Assembly: GCF_022023855.1 (NCBI RefSeq)
Contig: NZ_CP059449.1
Coordinates: forward strand, 1,660,501 to 1,724,500
Source: Azospirillum brasilense
GTDB lineage: Bacteria > Pseudomonadota > Alphaproteobacteria > Azospirillales > Azospirillaceae
Direction of reading: 5' to 3'
Length of the DNA: 64,000 bases
Shown here: in pieces, positions 52,618 through 61,492 of the stretch
Position numbering within the stretch: the stretch's first letter is position 1
How the letters are laid out: each line of letters begins with the position of its first letter
Program-made: the position numbers and the translations under genes
The notes under the pieces: generated by a model
The model's database searches: none
Seen by the model: the letters and a program-made list of their open reading frames with translations, nothing else
Told to the model about the DNA's origin: nothing

Positions 52618-54009
52618 ATGCGCCAGCCTCCAACATTTCGGGATGATAATATCATGGCGGGCGTACAGGAACGTGACGGCCAGGAAAACCGGCTCCGGGC
52701 CTTCAGCATCACCGAAGCGGACATTGCGCGTCTGCGCGCCAACCGGGATTTCGCGCAGCACCGTCTGCCTGCGCTGCTGGAGCAGTGGCACAGCGCCTTC
52801 GCGGCTTGGCCGGAAATCCGCGACGCCCTGACCCTGCCCGACGTCCACGCCGCGCGTGTCGCCCATTGGAGCCGCGTGGTCTCGGGCGATCTCGGGCCGG
52901 GCTTCCTGGAATCCGCCCATCGTCTGGCCAAGGCCTTCTACGACCACGGCGTGCCGGGCTATGCGGTCGCCATCTGCCATCACACCGTGTCCAGCGGCAT
53001 CATCCGCGACCTGGGTCTCGACGCGGCGGAAGGGCGCGGATTGCTGTTCGGATCGAGAAAGGCGGCGGAGCGGGCAGCCCTGCGCGACACGCTGGGCCGC
53101 GTCGCCTGGCTCGACCTCGAGGTGCTTCTGGAGACCTACGCGGCGGCCGAGCAGGAGAGCAAGCGCGCCATCCTGAACCAGCTCGCCGACAGCATGGAAG
53201 GCAGCGTCCGCGGCATCGCCGACAACACGGTGGCCGCGTCGGACGAGATGAAGGGCAATGCCCAGCGCATGGCGCAGATCGCCGCCGCCACCAACCGCCA
53301 GTCGCTCGCTGTCGCCGCCGCCGCCGAGCAGGCGTCGGCCAACGTGCAGACGGTCGCCGCCGCGTCCGAACAGCTCACCAGCTCCATCGCCGAGATCAGC
53401 CGGCAGGTCGCCCAGTCGTCGCAGGTTGCCCGCGGCGCGGTGGCCGAGGCGGAGCGGACCAACGCCACGGTGAACGGGCTGGTCGACGCCGCGCAGAGGA
53501 TCGGCGCGGTGCTTCAGCTCATCAACAGCATCGCCGGGCAGACCAATCTGCTGGCGCTGAACGCGACCATCGAGGCCGCCCGCGCCGGGGAGGCCGGCAA
53601 AGGCTTCGCGGTGGTCGCGCAGGAGGTCAAGAACCTCGCCAACCAGACGGCCAAGGCGACCGAGGACATCTCCATCCAGATCGCCAGCATCCAGGAGGTC
53701 GCGCGCGGCTCCGCCGAGGCGCTGAGCGGGATCGGCGCCACCATCGGCAGCATCAACGACATCGTCATCACCGTCTCCGCCGCGGTGGAGCAGCAGACCG
53801 CCGCCACCCAGGAGATCGTCCGCAACGTGCAGGAGGCCGCACGCGGAACCCGCAGCGTGACCGACACCATCGGGGCGGTGACCAGCGGCGCGTCGGAGAC
53901 CGGCAGCCTGGCCGAGGAGGTGCTGGGGTCCGCCGGCAACCTGCACCGCGAATCCGACCGCCTGCGCGAGAGCGTGGACCTGTTCATGCAGCGCATCCGC
54001 GCCGCGTGA
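52618..54009 (+). CDS. Globin-coupled chemoreceptor (protoglobin plus MCP signalling domain)
   Basis: 463 residues, no membrane segment, so soluble. A protoglobin domain of about 160 residues: [12 protein letters not shown] at the start, the proximal His in [12 protein letters not shown], and [10 protein letters not shown]. The MCP tip [19 protein letters not shown] lies near residue 320. A heme-based oxygen sensor for aerotaxis (HemAT-like). AAGGAAGG before the ATG at 52618; an ATG 12 codons on is also open. Confidence 0.92.
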   Translation: MRQPPTFRDDNIMAGVQERDGQENRLRAFSITEADIARLRANRDFAQHRLPALLEQWHSAFAAWPEIRDALTLPDVHAARVAHWSRVVSGDLGPGFLESAHRLAKAFYDHGVPGYAVAICHHTVSSGIIRDLGLDAAEGRGLLFGSRKAAERAALRDTLGRVAWLDLEVLLETYAAAEQESKRAILNQLADSMEGSVRGIADNTVAASDEMKGNAQRMAQIAAATNRQSLAVAAAAEQASANVQTVAAASEQLTSSIAEISRQVAQSSQVARGAVAEAERTNATVNGLVDAAQRIGAVLQLINSIAGQTNLLALNATIEAARAGEAGKGFAVVAQEVKNLANQTAKATEDISIQIASIQEVARGSAEALSGIGATIGSINDIVITVSAAVEQQTAATQEIVRNVQEAARGTRSVTDTIGAVTSGASETGSLAEEVLGSAGNLHRESDRLRESVDLFMQRIRAA

Positions 54010-54058
54010 TCGGAACGGGCGGGGACCGGCCGCGTGCCGGCCCCGCCCCATGTCGTCC

Positions 54059-55057
54059 TCAGGTGAATGGGCGCAGGTTCGCCAGGAACTGTTCGGCGGA
54101 GCGGCGCCAGGAGAAGTTCAGGGCATAGTTCCGGCACACTTCCGGCTGGATGGTCAGGGCGCGCTCGATCGCCCCCTTGAGATCCTCGTCTAGGCAGCCG
54201 ACAGCGGAACCGTCAACCACGTCCAGCGGGCCGGGCACCGGGTAGGCGGCCACCGGCACGCCCGAGGCCAGCGCCTCCAGCAGCACCAGACCGAAGGTGT
54301 CGGTGCGCGACGGGAAGACGAAGACGTCCGCCGCGGCGTAATGCTGGGCCAATTCCTCGCCATGGCGGGCGCCGGCCCAATGGACGTCCGGGTATTTCTG
54401 CTGAAGCTCCGCGCGGGCCGGGCCGTCGCCGACCACCAGCTTGCTGCCCGGCAGGTCGAGCTTCAGGAACTCCTCCAGGTTCTTCTCCACCGCCACGCGC
54501 CCGACATAGAGGGCGATAGGACGGGGCAGCGCCAGGAACTCCTTGGCGCGGGGGCGGAACAGGTCGGTGTCCACGCCGCGCGTCCAGCGCCGGATGTTGG
54601 TGAAGCCGCGGGCGGCGAGGTCGCTCTCGATGGATGGCGTCGCCACCATCACCGCCGAGGATGGCCTGTGGAAGCGGCGCACCACCGCGTAGCTGAGCGC
54701 CAGCGGCACCGGCGCCCGGTCGCGCACATACTCGGGAAAGCGGGTGTGGTAGGCGGTGGTGAAGGGCCGGCCGCGGTGCAGGCAGTAGCGCCGGGCGGCG
54801 AAGCCCAGCGGCCCTTCGGTGGCGATGTGGATGCAGTCGGGGCGCAACGCTTCGATCATTGCGTTCAGCCGCCGCCCCGCGCCCAGCGCCAGCCGGATTT
54901 CCGGGTAGGTGGGCATGGGCACGGTGGGGAAGCGGTCGGGTCCGATCACCTCGACCCGGTGGCCCATGGCCTCCAACTCCGAGCGGACGGTGCCGATGGT
55001 GCGCACCACGCCGTTGACCTGGGGGAGCCAGGCGTCGGAGACGATCAGGATGTTCAC
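54059..55057 (-). CDS. agt: Glycosyltransferase family 4, predicted diacylglycerol glycosyltransferase (Agt-like)
   Basis: 332 residues from a GTG that overlaps the plcP stop (GTGA). GT4 motifs: ILIVSDAWLPQVNGVVRT, the donor site VGDGPARAELQQKYP and the E-x7-E motif in FGLVLLEALASGVPV. This class downstream of PlcP makes mono-glycosyl diacylglycerols in Agrobacterium and marine alphaproteobacteria under phosphate starvation. The lipid product here is inferred. Confidence 0.82.
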   Translation of the reverse strand: MNILIVSDAWLPQVNGVVRTIGTVRSELEAMGHRVEVIGPDRFPTVPMPTYPEIRLALGAGRRLNAMIEALRPDCIHIATEGPLGFAARRYCLHRGRPFTTAYHTRFPEYVRDRAPVPLALSYAVVRRFHRPSSAVMVATPSIESDLAARGFTNIRRWTRGVDTDLFRPRAKEFLALPRPIALYVGRVAVEKNLEEFLKLDLPGSKLVVGDGPARAELQQKYPDVHWAGARHGEELAQHYAAADVFVFPSRTDTFGLVLLEALASGVPVAAYPVPGPLDVVDGSAVGCLDEDLKGAIERALTIQPEVCRNYALNFSWRRSAEQFLANLRPFT

Positions 55058-55905
55058 GCCGCAACCGACTCCTTGGCCGCCTTCTCCTTCACATTCTCCG
55101 GCTTCTCCTTGGCCGGGATGCGGGCGGGCAGCGTCGTTGCGGCGCGCCGGCGGATGTCCGCCGCCCAATCGATGATCTCCAGCCGGCCGCAGGGATGCTC
55201 GACCAAGGCGGTGCAGGACTCGACCCAGTCGCCGTCGTTGCAATAGAGGATTCCTTCCATGTCGCGGATTTCCGCGGTGTGGATGTGGCCGCAGACGACC
55301 CCGTCCACCTTGCGGCGCCGGGCCTCGTCGCCGAGGGCGGTCTCGTAGTTGCCGATGAACTCGACCGCCGTCTTCGTCTTGTGCTTCAGGAAGGCCGACA
55401 GGGACCAGTAGGGGAAGCCCAGCTTGCGGCGGACCCAGTTGAACAGCGTGTTGACCTGGAGCAGCACCACGTAGGCGTTGTCGCCGATGAAGGCCAGCCA
55501 GCGGGCGTACTTCACCACCACGTCGAAGCGGTCGCCATGGGTGACCAGAAGCTGCCTCCCGTCGGCGGTGACGTGGATCATCTCCTCGACCACCTGGACG
55601 CCGCCGAACTGCAGGCCGACATAATCGCGGGCGGCCTCGTCGTGGTTGCCGGGAATGTAGTAGACCTGCACGCCCTTGCGCGCCCGGCGCAGGATCTTCT
55701 GCACCACGTCGTTGTGCGCCTGCGGCCAGTACCATGTCTTGCGCAGCCGCCAGCCGTCCACGATGTCGCCGACGAGATAGAGGTGGTCGGACTCGTTGTG
55801 CTTCAGGAAATCGAGAAGATACTCCGCCTTGCATCCCCGCGTGCCCAGATGGACGTCGGAGATCCAGATGCTGCGGTATCGCTTGACGTCGCGTGATGCG
55901 CTCAT
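55054..55905 (-). CDS. plcP: PlcP-like metallophosphoesterase (phospholipase C)
   Basis: 283 residues from the ATG at 55905 (GGAG upstream; another ATG four codons earlier). COG2908 metal ligands: SDVHLGTRG, GDIVDGWR, GNHDEAA, THGDRFDV and GHIHTAEI. The YRSIWISDVHLGTRG and TWYWPQAHNDVVQKIL stretches closely recall rhizobial PlcP, which splits phosphatidylcholine to diacylglycerol. LpxH homologues share the fold, but the partner genes favour PlcP. Confidence 0.85.
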   Translation of the reverse strand: MSASRDVKRYRSIWISDVHLGTRGCKAEYLLDFLKHNESDHLYLVGDIVDGWRLRKTWYWPQAHNDVVQKILRRARKGVQVYYIPGNHDEAARDYVGLQFGGVQVVEEMIHVTADGRQLLVTHGDRFDVVVKYARWLAFIGDNAYVVLLQVNTLFNWVRRKLGFPYWSLSAFLKHKTKTAVEFIGNYETALGDEARRRKVDGVVCGHIHTAEIRDMEGILYCNDGDWVESCTALVEHPCGRLEIIDWAADIRRRAATTLPARIPAKEKPENVKEKAAKESVAA

Positions 55906-56079
55906 GCCCCGCTCCATCGCCGTTCCGGCAAGGATTCGTTGAAACGCTTTCCCTATATCCGCGAGTCATTATCTTGACAATGTTTTCAAGCGTTCGCATT
56001 TGTTGGAGCCAACGATTTCGAGAAGACTTCTTTTCAGTGCAACAAAGGCGACAAATGACTTTATCAAAACTGAAACGGG

Positions 56080-57042
56080 ATGGTCATATTGGGGGCTGCT
56101 GTGGCTGACGGGGGCGAATCGGTGCCTGAGGCATCCGGGCTGGCCGCGGCGACCCGGCGTCGTCTTCTGGTCATCCACAACCCGGTGGCCGGCGCCCGCC
56201 GGGCGCGCCGTCTGGGTGCGGTACTGGAACTGCTGGAGCAGCGCTACGGGGCCCCGGTGACGCTTCGGGCCACCGGCGGGCGCGGCGACGCGGAGGCGAT
56301 GGCCCGCGCGGTAGCCCCCGGCGCCTTCGACGCGGTGGTCGCCGCGGGTGGCGACGGCACCATCAACGAGGTGGTCAACGGGCTGGGCGCGCGCGGACGC
56401 GGGGAAACGACAATACCCTTGGGCATCGTGCCGCTGGGCACCGCCAACGTGCTTGCCCATGAACTGGACCAGCCCCTGGATGCGGAGGGCGTGGCGCGGG
56501 TGCTGGCGGAAGGGCGCACGCTGCCCGTGCATCTGGGTGTGGCGAATGGACGCGCCTTCGCCATGATGGCCGGCGCCGGCCTGGATGCCCACGTGGTCGA
56601 GCGGGTGGACATGCGGCTGAAGCGGCTGATCGGCAAGGGTGCCTACGCGGTGGAAACGCTGGCCCGGATCGCCGCGGGCGGCGGCGGCCCCTACCGCGTG
56701 GCGGTGGACGATGCGGAGCCGGTGGAGGTCGCCTCCGTCATCGTCGCCAAGGGGCATTTCTACGGAGGGCGCTTCGTTTGTGCGCCCGACGCCCGGCTGA
56801 CCGACCCGCGGCTGCACGTCTGCCTGTTCCCGCGGGCGGGGCGGGGGAACGCCCTGCGCTACCTGTGGGGCGTCACCGCCGGTCGTCTGCCGCGCTTCCC
56901 CGACTACCGCATCCTGCCCGCCCGCCGGGTGGTCATCGACGGGCCGGCGGGGGAGCCCGTGCAGGGCGACGGCGACGTGATCGCCCGTCTACCGGTGGAG
57001 ATCGCGCTGGCCCCGTGGGTCCTGCCGGTGCTGGCGCGCTGA
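56080..57042 (+). CDS. Diacylglycerol kinase-family lipid kinase
   Basis: 320 residues from ATG 56080; the GTG at 56101 (GGGGG upstream) is an alternative. DAGK catalytic motif GGDGTINEVVNGL near residue 93, GIVPLGTANVLAHEL and the conserved C-terminal GEPVQGDGD. It could phosphorylate diacylglycerol, sphingosine or a related lipid. Divergent from plcP-agt with a shared 175-base upstream region. Confidence 0.9.
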   Translation: MVILGAAVADGGESVPEASGLAAATRRRLLVIHNPVAGARRARRLGAVLELLEQRYGAPVTLRATGGRGDAEAMARAVAPGAFDAVVAAGGDGTINEVVNGLGARGRGETTIPLGIVPLGTANVLAHELDQPLDAEGVARVLAEGRTLPVHLGVANGRAFAMMAGAGLDAHVVERVDMRLKRLIGKGAYAVETLARIAAGGGGPYRVAVDDAEPVEVASVIVAKGHFYGGRFVCAPDARLTDPRLHVCLFPRAGRGNALRYLWGVTAGRLPRFPDYRILPARRVVIDGPAGEPVQGDGDVIARLPVEIALAPWVLPVLAR

Positions 57043-57163
57043 ACAGCTTTTTAAGAGTCCGTTAAGGGATCTCTTGGGAAAATTACTTGGGGACATTCGA
57101 TAATTACTTTGGTCTCTAAGGATTCAGGCCCCGCGGCCCAGGCGGGACCGCAAGGGGGAAGCC

Positions 57164-58774
57164 ATGTCCACGTCGATCAACGCCCTGTTTTCGGCCACCA
57201 CGGCCAGCACCACCGCGACCGCCACCAAATGGAAGCCCGCCGGGGGTGCCGCCGAGGCGGAGGGGACCTGGAAGGCGGCCTCCGACGCCGCGTCCTCCGC
57301 GGGCGCCTCGGCCCTGGCCGCCTTGAAAGGCGAGGACAGCGTGGAACTCAGCGGCTTGGCCAAGTCGCTGACCGGCGTGGCGGGGAAGGTCTTCGCCTCC
57401 ATCGGCTCCAAGGGCCGCGCGATGCTGGAAGACTTCGTCAAGTCCGGCAAGATGACCGAGAAGGACGTGGCGTTGGGACTGCGCCAAATGGCGACCAACG
57501 CCGTGAAGGACCGCTTCATCAAGGAGCGGCCCGAGGATGAGGAGGACAAGGAATGGGCGGAGAAGCTCGGGGCGGCTGAAAAGGCCTTCAAGACCAAGAC
57601 GGAACGCATGGGCAAGGCCATGTCGGCCCTGAACGAGGCGCGGACCGCCGCTTACGACGCCTTCGGGAAGGACGAGGACACCGAGGCGTTCCAAGCGGCG
57701 ATGGCTCCGGCCAATGCCCTCTTCCGCGCGGAGTCGGCGGACATCGACCGCGAGATGATGGAGACCGTCGGCGGCGACCCGAACAAGATCAAGGGAAAGG
57801 CCTTCGCGTATTCCCTGCAGAAGGGAGAGGAGGCGTTCGAAAAATTGGATTTCGGTGCGGAAGCGGAGGGCGGCGAGGGTGGGCTGCTATCGCCGGACAA
57901 TGAGAAGGGAAAGGCCGCCGCCAAGCTTATGTATGACCTGGGATTCGAGGGGAAGCTCTGGGCGAATGGTCTCGCGCAGTACGCCGCGGACGTGAACATT
58001 CCCGGCATCGGGCGTGGTGAGGTCGACAAGAGCTTCCCAGGGGGCAAAGGCTTCGAGCCCTCCGCCAAGGAGGAGGCCGAGGCCGCCGGGCTGCCGCCGC
58101 CGCCGCCCACGGTGCTGACCACCAACCAGACCCCGGGGCTCCAGGGCTTTGCGAAGGTCGTGCAGGACGCCGGTGACTCGCTGGACGCCACCTACACGGT
58201 CATGGCGAAGGAAGGCAAGGGGGTGAACTACTCCGACCCGACCGGAAAGGACGTGGAGCGGCTGTTCGGCGGCTTCGACCGGCGCAGCCTCCACGCCATT
58301 GCCAGCAACAAGGACGGAACCTTCTCCACGAACGAGCAGCAGGCGGCACAATCCGTCATGGCCCGCCAGCAGAAGCAGGCGATGGACGCCGCCGACCCCC
58401 TCGGCACCGACAAGGCCGCCGCCTACCGCGCCGGGGTGAAGTTCCTTGACGAGGCCAGTCAGGAGGAAAAGGAGTCGGTCAACTGGTCGGTGCAGCGGGC
58501 GGCACTCCAGTACAGCTACGAGAAAACGACGAAGGAAACCGGTGCGCCGATGGAGCGGCTGGGCAACGGCAGTGCGCTCGCCTCGGTGCTGAAGGACGCG
58601 CTGGAGGCCCAGGACGCGCAGACCGCCGACGTGATGAAGAGCATCGGTGGAAAGATGATGGGAGGGGAGGGCACGGGATACGTGTCCGACCTGAAGAGCC
58701 TGTCGCTGTTCCGGGATTTCCTGCCCAACCTGTCGGTTCGCGGCGCCGGCGGACCGATGAGCGTGACGGTCTGA
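57164..58774 (+). CDS. Large protein of unknown function, 536 aa
   Basis: ATG after GGGGGAA. The N-terminal 45 residues are rich in Ala, Ser and Thr (TASTTATATKWKPAGGAAEA). The rest is soluble and helical, with a KTKTERMGKAMSALNEARTA coiled segment, a proline run (PPPPP) near residue 310 and an EF-hand-like loop NKDGTFSTNE near 385. No signal peptide or membrane segment. No family recognised. AT-rich upstream (57043-57163) suggests its own promoter. Base use does not look foreign. Confidence 0.65.
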   Translation: MSTSINALFSATTASTTATATKWKPAGGAAEAEGTWKAASDAASSAGASALAALKGEDSVELSGLAKSLTGVAGKVFASIGSKGRAMLEDFVKSGKMTEKDVALGLRQMATNAVKDRFIKERPEDEEDKEWAEKLGAAEKAFKTKTERMGKAMSALNEARTAAYDAFGKDEDTEAFQAAMAPANALFRAESADIDREMMETVGGDPNKIKGKAFAYSLQKGEEAFEKLDFGAEAEGGEGGLLSPDNEKGKAAAKLMYDLGFEGKLWANGLAQYAADVNIPGIGRGEVDKSFPGGKGFEPSAKEEAEAAGLPPPPPTVLTTNQTPGLQGFAKVVQDAGDSLDATYTVMAKEGKGVNYSDPTGKDVERLFGGFDRRSLHAIASNKDGTFSTNEQQAAQSVMARQQKQAMDAADPLGTDKAAAYRAGVKFLDEASQEEKESVNWSVQRAALQYSYEKTTKETGAPMERLGNGSALASVLKDALEAQDAQTADVMKSIGGKMMGGEGTGYVSDLKSLSLFRDFLPNLSVRGAGGPMSVTV

Positions 58775-58883
58775 TATCCTGCCCTTGCCACAGGCCAGCG
58801 GCGGAGCTTGAGGCTAATCCGATGGGGGTAGGGCCGCGAGGTGCGCTGGCGGCTTACCTTCGGCAGGCAGGGGAATGCGGATC

Positions 58884-59363
58884 ATGAGTAAGGATCGGAT
58901 GCGGCGCCGGAGTGGGCGTGCCGCGCTGGCGCTTCTGGCGGTGCTGTCCATGACCAGTCCGGCCACCGGCCCGGCGCTGGCGGACAAGCCCGACTGGGCC
59001 GGTGGTCCCGGCGGAGGGCATGGCAAGCCCCAGGGTGGGCCGTCTTACGAAACCCGGGGGCACGACTCCAAAGGGCGCGCCTCAGGAGGGTCGGTGTCCC
59101 GCGGCGAGGTGACGATCATCCGGGACTATTTCGTCGCCCATCCGGTCGGGGTGACGGCCCTGCCGCCGGGGATCGCGAAGAAGCTGGCGCGCGGCCAGCC
59201 GCTGCCGCCGGGCATCGCCAAAAAAGTGGCGCCCGTCGAGCTGCGCCAGCGGGTGCCGGTGTGCATGAACGGCTGGGAGTGCATCCTGGCCGGCGCGGAC
59301 ATGCTGATCCTGGATGCGGTCCACGGCACCATCGCCGACATCGTCCGCGGCGTGGTCCGCTGA
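58884..59363 (+). CDS. Exported CigR-like protein
   Basis: 159 residues from the ATG at 58884 (AGGGGA at nine bases); an ATG at 58875 is too close to that site. Signal peptide (AALALLAVLSMTSPATGPALA), a Gly/Lys-rich middle and two PPGIAKK repeats separated by LARGQPL, the pattern of the CigR/RcnB-like periplasmic family. Function unclear; CigR inhibits virulence in Salmonella. A GAGGCGCC/GGCGCCTC hairpin (59373-59392) follows. Confidence 0.8.
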   Translation: MSKDRMRRRSGRAALALLAVLSMTSPATGPALADKPDWAGGPGGGHGKPQGGPSYETRGHDSKGRASGGSVSRGEVTIIRDYFVAHPVGVTALPPGIAKKLARGQPLPPGIAKKVAPVELRQRVPVCMNGWECILAGADMLILDAVHGTIADIVRGVVR

Positions 59364-59401
59364 CACGAAGAGGAGGCGCCTTGCGGCGCCTCCCGTTACG
59401 A

Positions 59402-60757
59402 TCACAGGCCGGCGATGGTCAGCCCGTCGATGCGGATGGTCGGGGCGTCCATGCCGAAGCGCAGTTCCAGGTCGCTGGCGGGCTCCAGGTTCAGGAACAT
59501 CTCCTTCAGATTGCCGGCGATGGTCAGTTCGGTGACCGGATAGGCGATCTGGCCGTTCTCGATCCAATAGCCGGCCGCACCCCGGCTGTAGTCGCCGGTC
59601 ACCCCGTTGACGCCGGTGCCCATCAGCTCCGTTACGTAGAAGCCGTTGGGGATCTCGGCCAGCAGTTCGTCGCGGCTCTTGGTTCCAGGGGCCATGTAGA
59701 CGTTGGCCGGGGCCGGACCCGGCGGGCCGGAGGTGCCGCGCGCCGCGTGGCCGGTGGTCGATAGGCCGAGCTGGCGGGCCGAGCGCAGGTCGAGCAGCCA
59801 CGTGGTCAGGTGTCCGTCCTCGATCAGGTTGCGGCGGGTGGTGGCGATGCCCTCCGCGTCGAAGGGGCGGGAGCGCAGGCCGCGCTTCACATGCGGGTCG
59901 TCGACGATGGTGATGCCGGCGGCGAAGATCCGCTGTCCCATCTTGTCCTTGAGGAAGCTGGTGCCCCGCGCGATGCTCGGCCCGCTGATCGAGCCGGTCA
60001 GGTGGCCAAGCAGTCCGCGGGAAACGCGCGGGTCGAACACCACCGGCACCTTGCAGCTCTTGACCCGGCGCGGGTTCAGCCGGCGGATGGCGCGTTCGCC
60101 GGCCTCGCGCCCGATCGACGCCGGGTCGCGCAGGTCGGAACCGTAGACCTTGCTGTCATAATCGTAGTCGCGCTCCATCCCCGTGCCCGTCCCGGCGAGC
60201 ACCGAGGCGGAGAGCGACTGCCGCGACACCCCGTAACTGCCGGTGAAGCCGTTGGACGCGGCGATGGCGATGGTGGAGCGGCTCCACCCCGCATCGGCGC
60301 CTTCGGAGTTGGTGACGCCCTCGATCGCCAGCGCGGCCTCCTCGGCGATGCGGGCGCGTTCGATCAGAAGCTCCGCCGAGGGCTCCGACGGGTCGCACAC
60401 GTCGAGGTCGGGGAGGGTGGTGTAGATCTGCTCCGGGTCGGCGAGGCCGCAGAAGGGGTCCTCCGGCACCACGCGGGCCATGGCGACGGCGCGTTCCACC
60501 AGCTCGTCCAGCGCCTTGGCGCTGCGGTCGCTGGAGGAGACGATGGCCTGCCGCTTGCCGATGAAGACGCGCAGTCCCAGATCGCCCGACTCGGACCGCT
60601 CCAGCTTCTCCGTCTTGCCGAAACGCTGGCTCAGCGACAAGGAGGCGCTGTCAAACAGCACGGCGTCGGCGGAGTCGGCCCCGGCGCCCTTCGCCTTGCG
60701 GATCAGATCGTCCAGCAGGGTCAGCACGTCAGGTTGCGAGGTGGTCGAAACGGGCAT
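59402..60757 (-). CDS. pmbA: TldD/PmbA family protease subunit PmbA
   Basis: 451 residues, usual length. C-terminal part has VVFDPRVSRGLLGHL, PFDAEGIATTRRNLIEDG and GVNGVTGDYSRGAAG typical of PmbA (TldE). It forms a heterodimeric metalloprotease with TldD, degrading unfolded or modified peptides. No tldD in the window. Confidence 0.95.
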   Translation of the reverse strand: MPVSTTSQPDVLTLLDDLIRKAKGAGADSADAVLFDSASLSLSQRFGKTEKLERSESGDLGLRVFIGKRQAIVSSSDRSAKALDELVERAVAMARVVPEDPFCGLADPEQIYTTLPDLDVCDPSEPSAELLIERARIAEEAALAIEGVTNSEGADAGWSRSTIAIAASNGFTGSYGVSRQSLSASVLAGTGTGMERDYDYDSKVYGSDLRDPASIGREAGERAIRRLNPRRVKSCKVPVVFDPRVSRGLLGHLTGSISGPSIARGTSFLKDKMGQRIFAAGITIVDDPHVKRGLRSRPFDAEGIATTRRNLIEDGHLTTWLLDLRSARQLGLSTTGHAARGTSGPPGPAPANVYMAPGTKSRDELLAEIPNGFYVTELMGTGVNGVTGDYSRGAAGYWIENGQIAYPVTELTIAGNLKEMFLNLEPASDLELRFGMDAPTIRIDGLTIAGL

Positions 60758-60918
60758 TACGGTCTCCGCTAGGTCTCCGGCTTGTCTAGCAAATGGGAGC
60801 CCGGAGAAGAAGAGGAAGGGGCATATCGCCTCAGGTCCGGTACGCCCGCCGCACAAATGCGGCGGCGCGCGGGGGGCTGGTGCCCGCCCGCGCGCCGCTC
60901 GTCATGCTCGCTTCAGGG

Positions 60919-61359
60919 TCAGGCCAGCCGGCTCTCAAGGGCGCTGCGGCCGGCAGTCGGCAGCTTCAGGGCGAAGGCGCCGTCGCCCAGCAGGGCCTGC
61001 ACGCCGAGCAGCACCGTCCAGAACACCGGGAACTCCCAGCCGCCGCCCTGGGCCGAGAAGACCCAGCCGTTGCCGGTGTGCTGGAGCGTCGCGCCGATCA
61101 TGATCGGCAGCAGGGCCAGCGAAATCCAGCGGGTGAAGACACCGGCCACCAGCAGCAGGCCGCCGCCGATCTCGCCGAGGATCACCAGATAGGCGAAGAG
61201 GCCGGGATAGCCGAGGCTCTCGAAGTAACCGACCGTGCCGGCGATGCCGAAGGTGAAGACCTTCAGGATCAGGCCATGGGCGATGAACAGAAGGCCCAGG
61301 CTGACGCGCAGCAGGAAGGCGGCGTAGGGGGCGGTGCGGTTGTCGATGGCGGCGTTCAT
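60919..61359 (-). CDS. DoxX family membrane protein
   Basis: 146 residues, four membrane helices: FLLRVSLGLLFIAHGLILKV, YLVILGEIGGGLLLVAGV and FWTVLLGVQALLGDG. DoxX proteins are integral membrane proteins linked to thiol/redox balance or quinone metabolism. ATG at 61359. Downstream hairpin near 60859-60885 (GCCGC/GCGGC). Confidence 0.9.
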   Translation of the reverse strand: MNAAIDNRTAPYAAFLLRVSLGLLFIAHGLILKVFTFGIAGTVGYFESLGYPGLFAYLVILGEIGGGLLLVAGVFTRWISLALLPIMIGATLQHTGNGWVFSAQGGGWEFPVFWTVLLGVQALLGDGAFALKLPTAGRSALESRLA

Positions 61360-61492
61360 GGCTTGGTTTCCTTGTCTCAGCGTGGTGCCCCGCGCCGGGG
61401 CCGTTGTCGTCTGAGGCCAAGAATAGCGATGTCTGCGATTGGGATAATCCGCATAATCATGCAATGATTGTTGCTTTTTTAAGAACAAACCC

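Noticed and set aside
52369..54051. Open frame extending waaA upstream by 560 codons
   Set aside because: It runs antisense through the globin-coupled receptor; the family start MLQSLYRG fits at 52368.
55963..55985. Possible Pho box upstream of plcP
   Set aside because: One half (TGTCAA on the minus strand) fits TGTCAT, but the second 11-base repeat matches poorly, so PhoB control is not supported by sequence.
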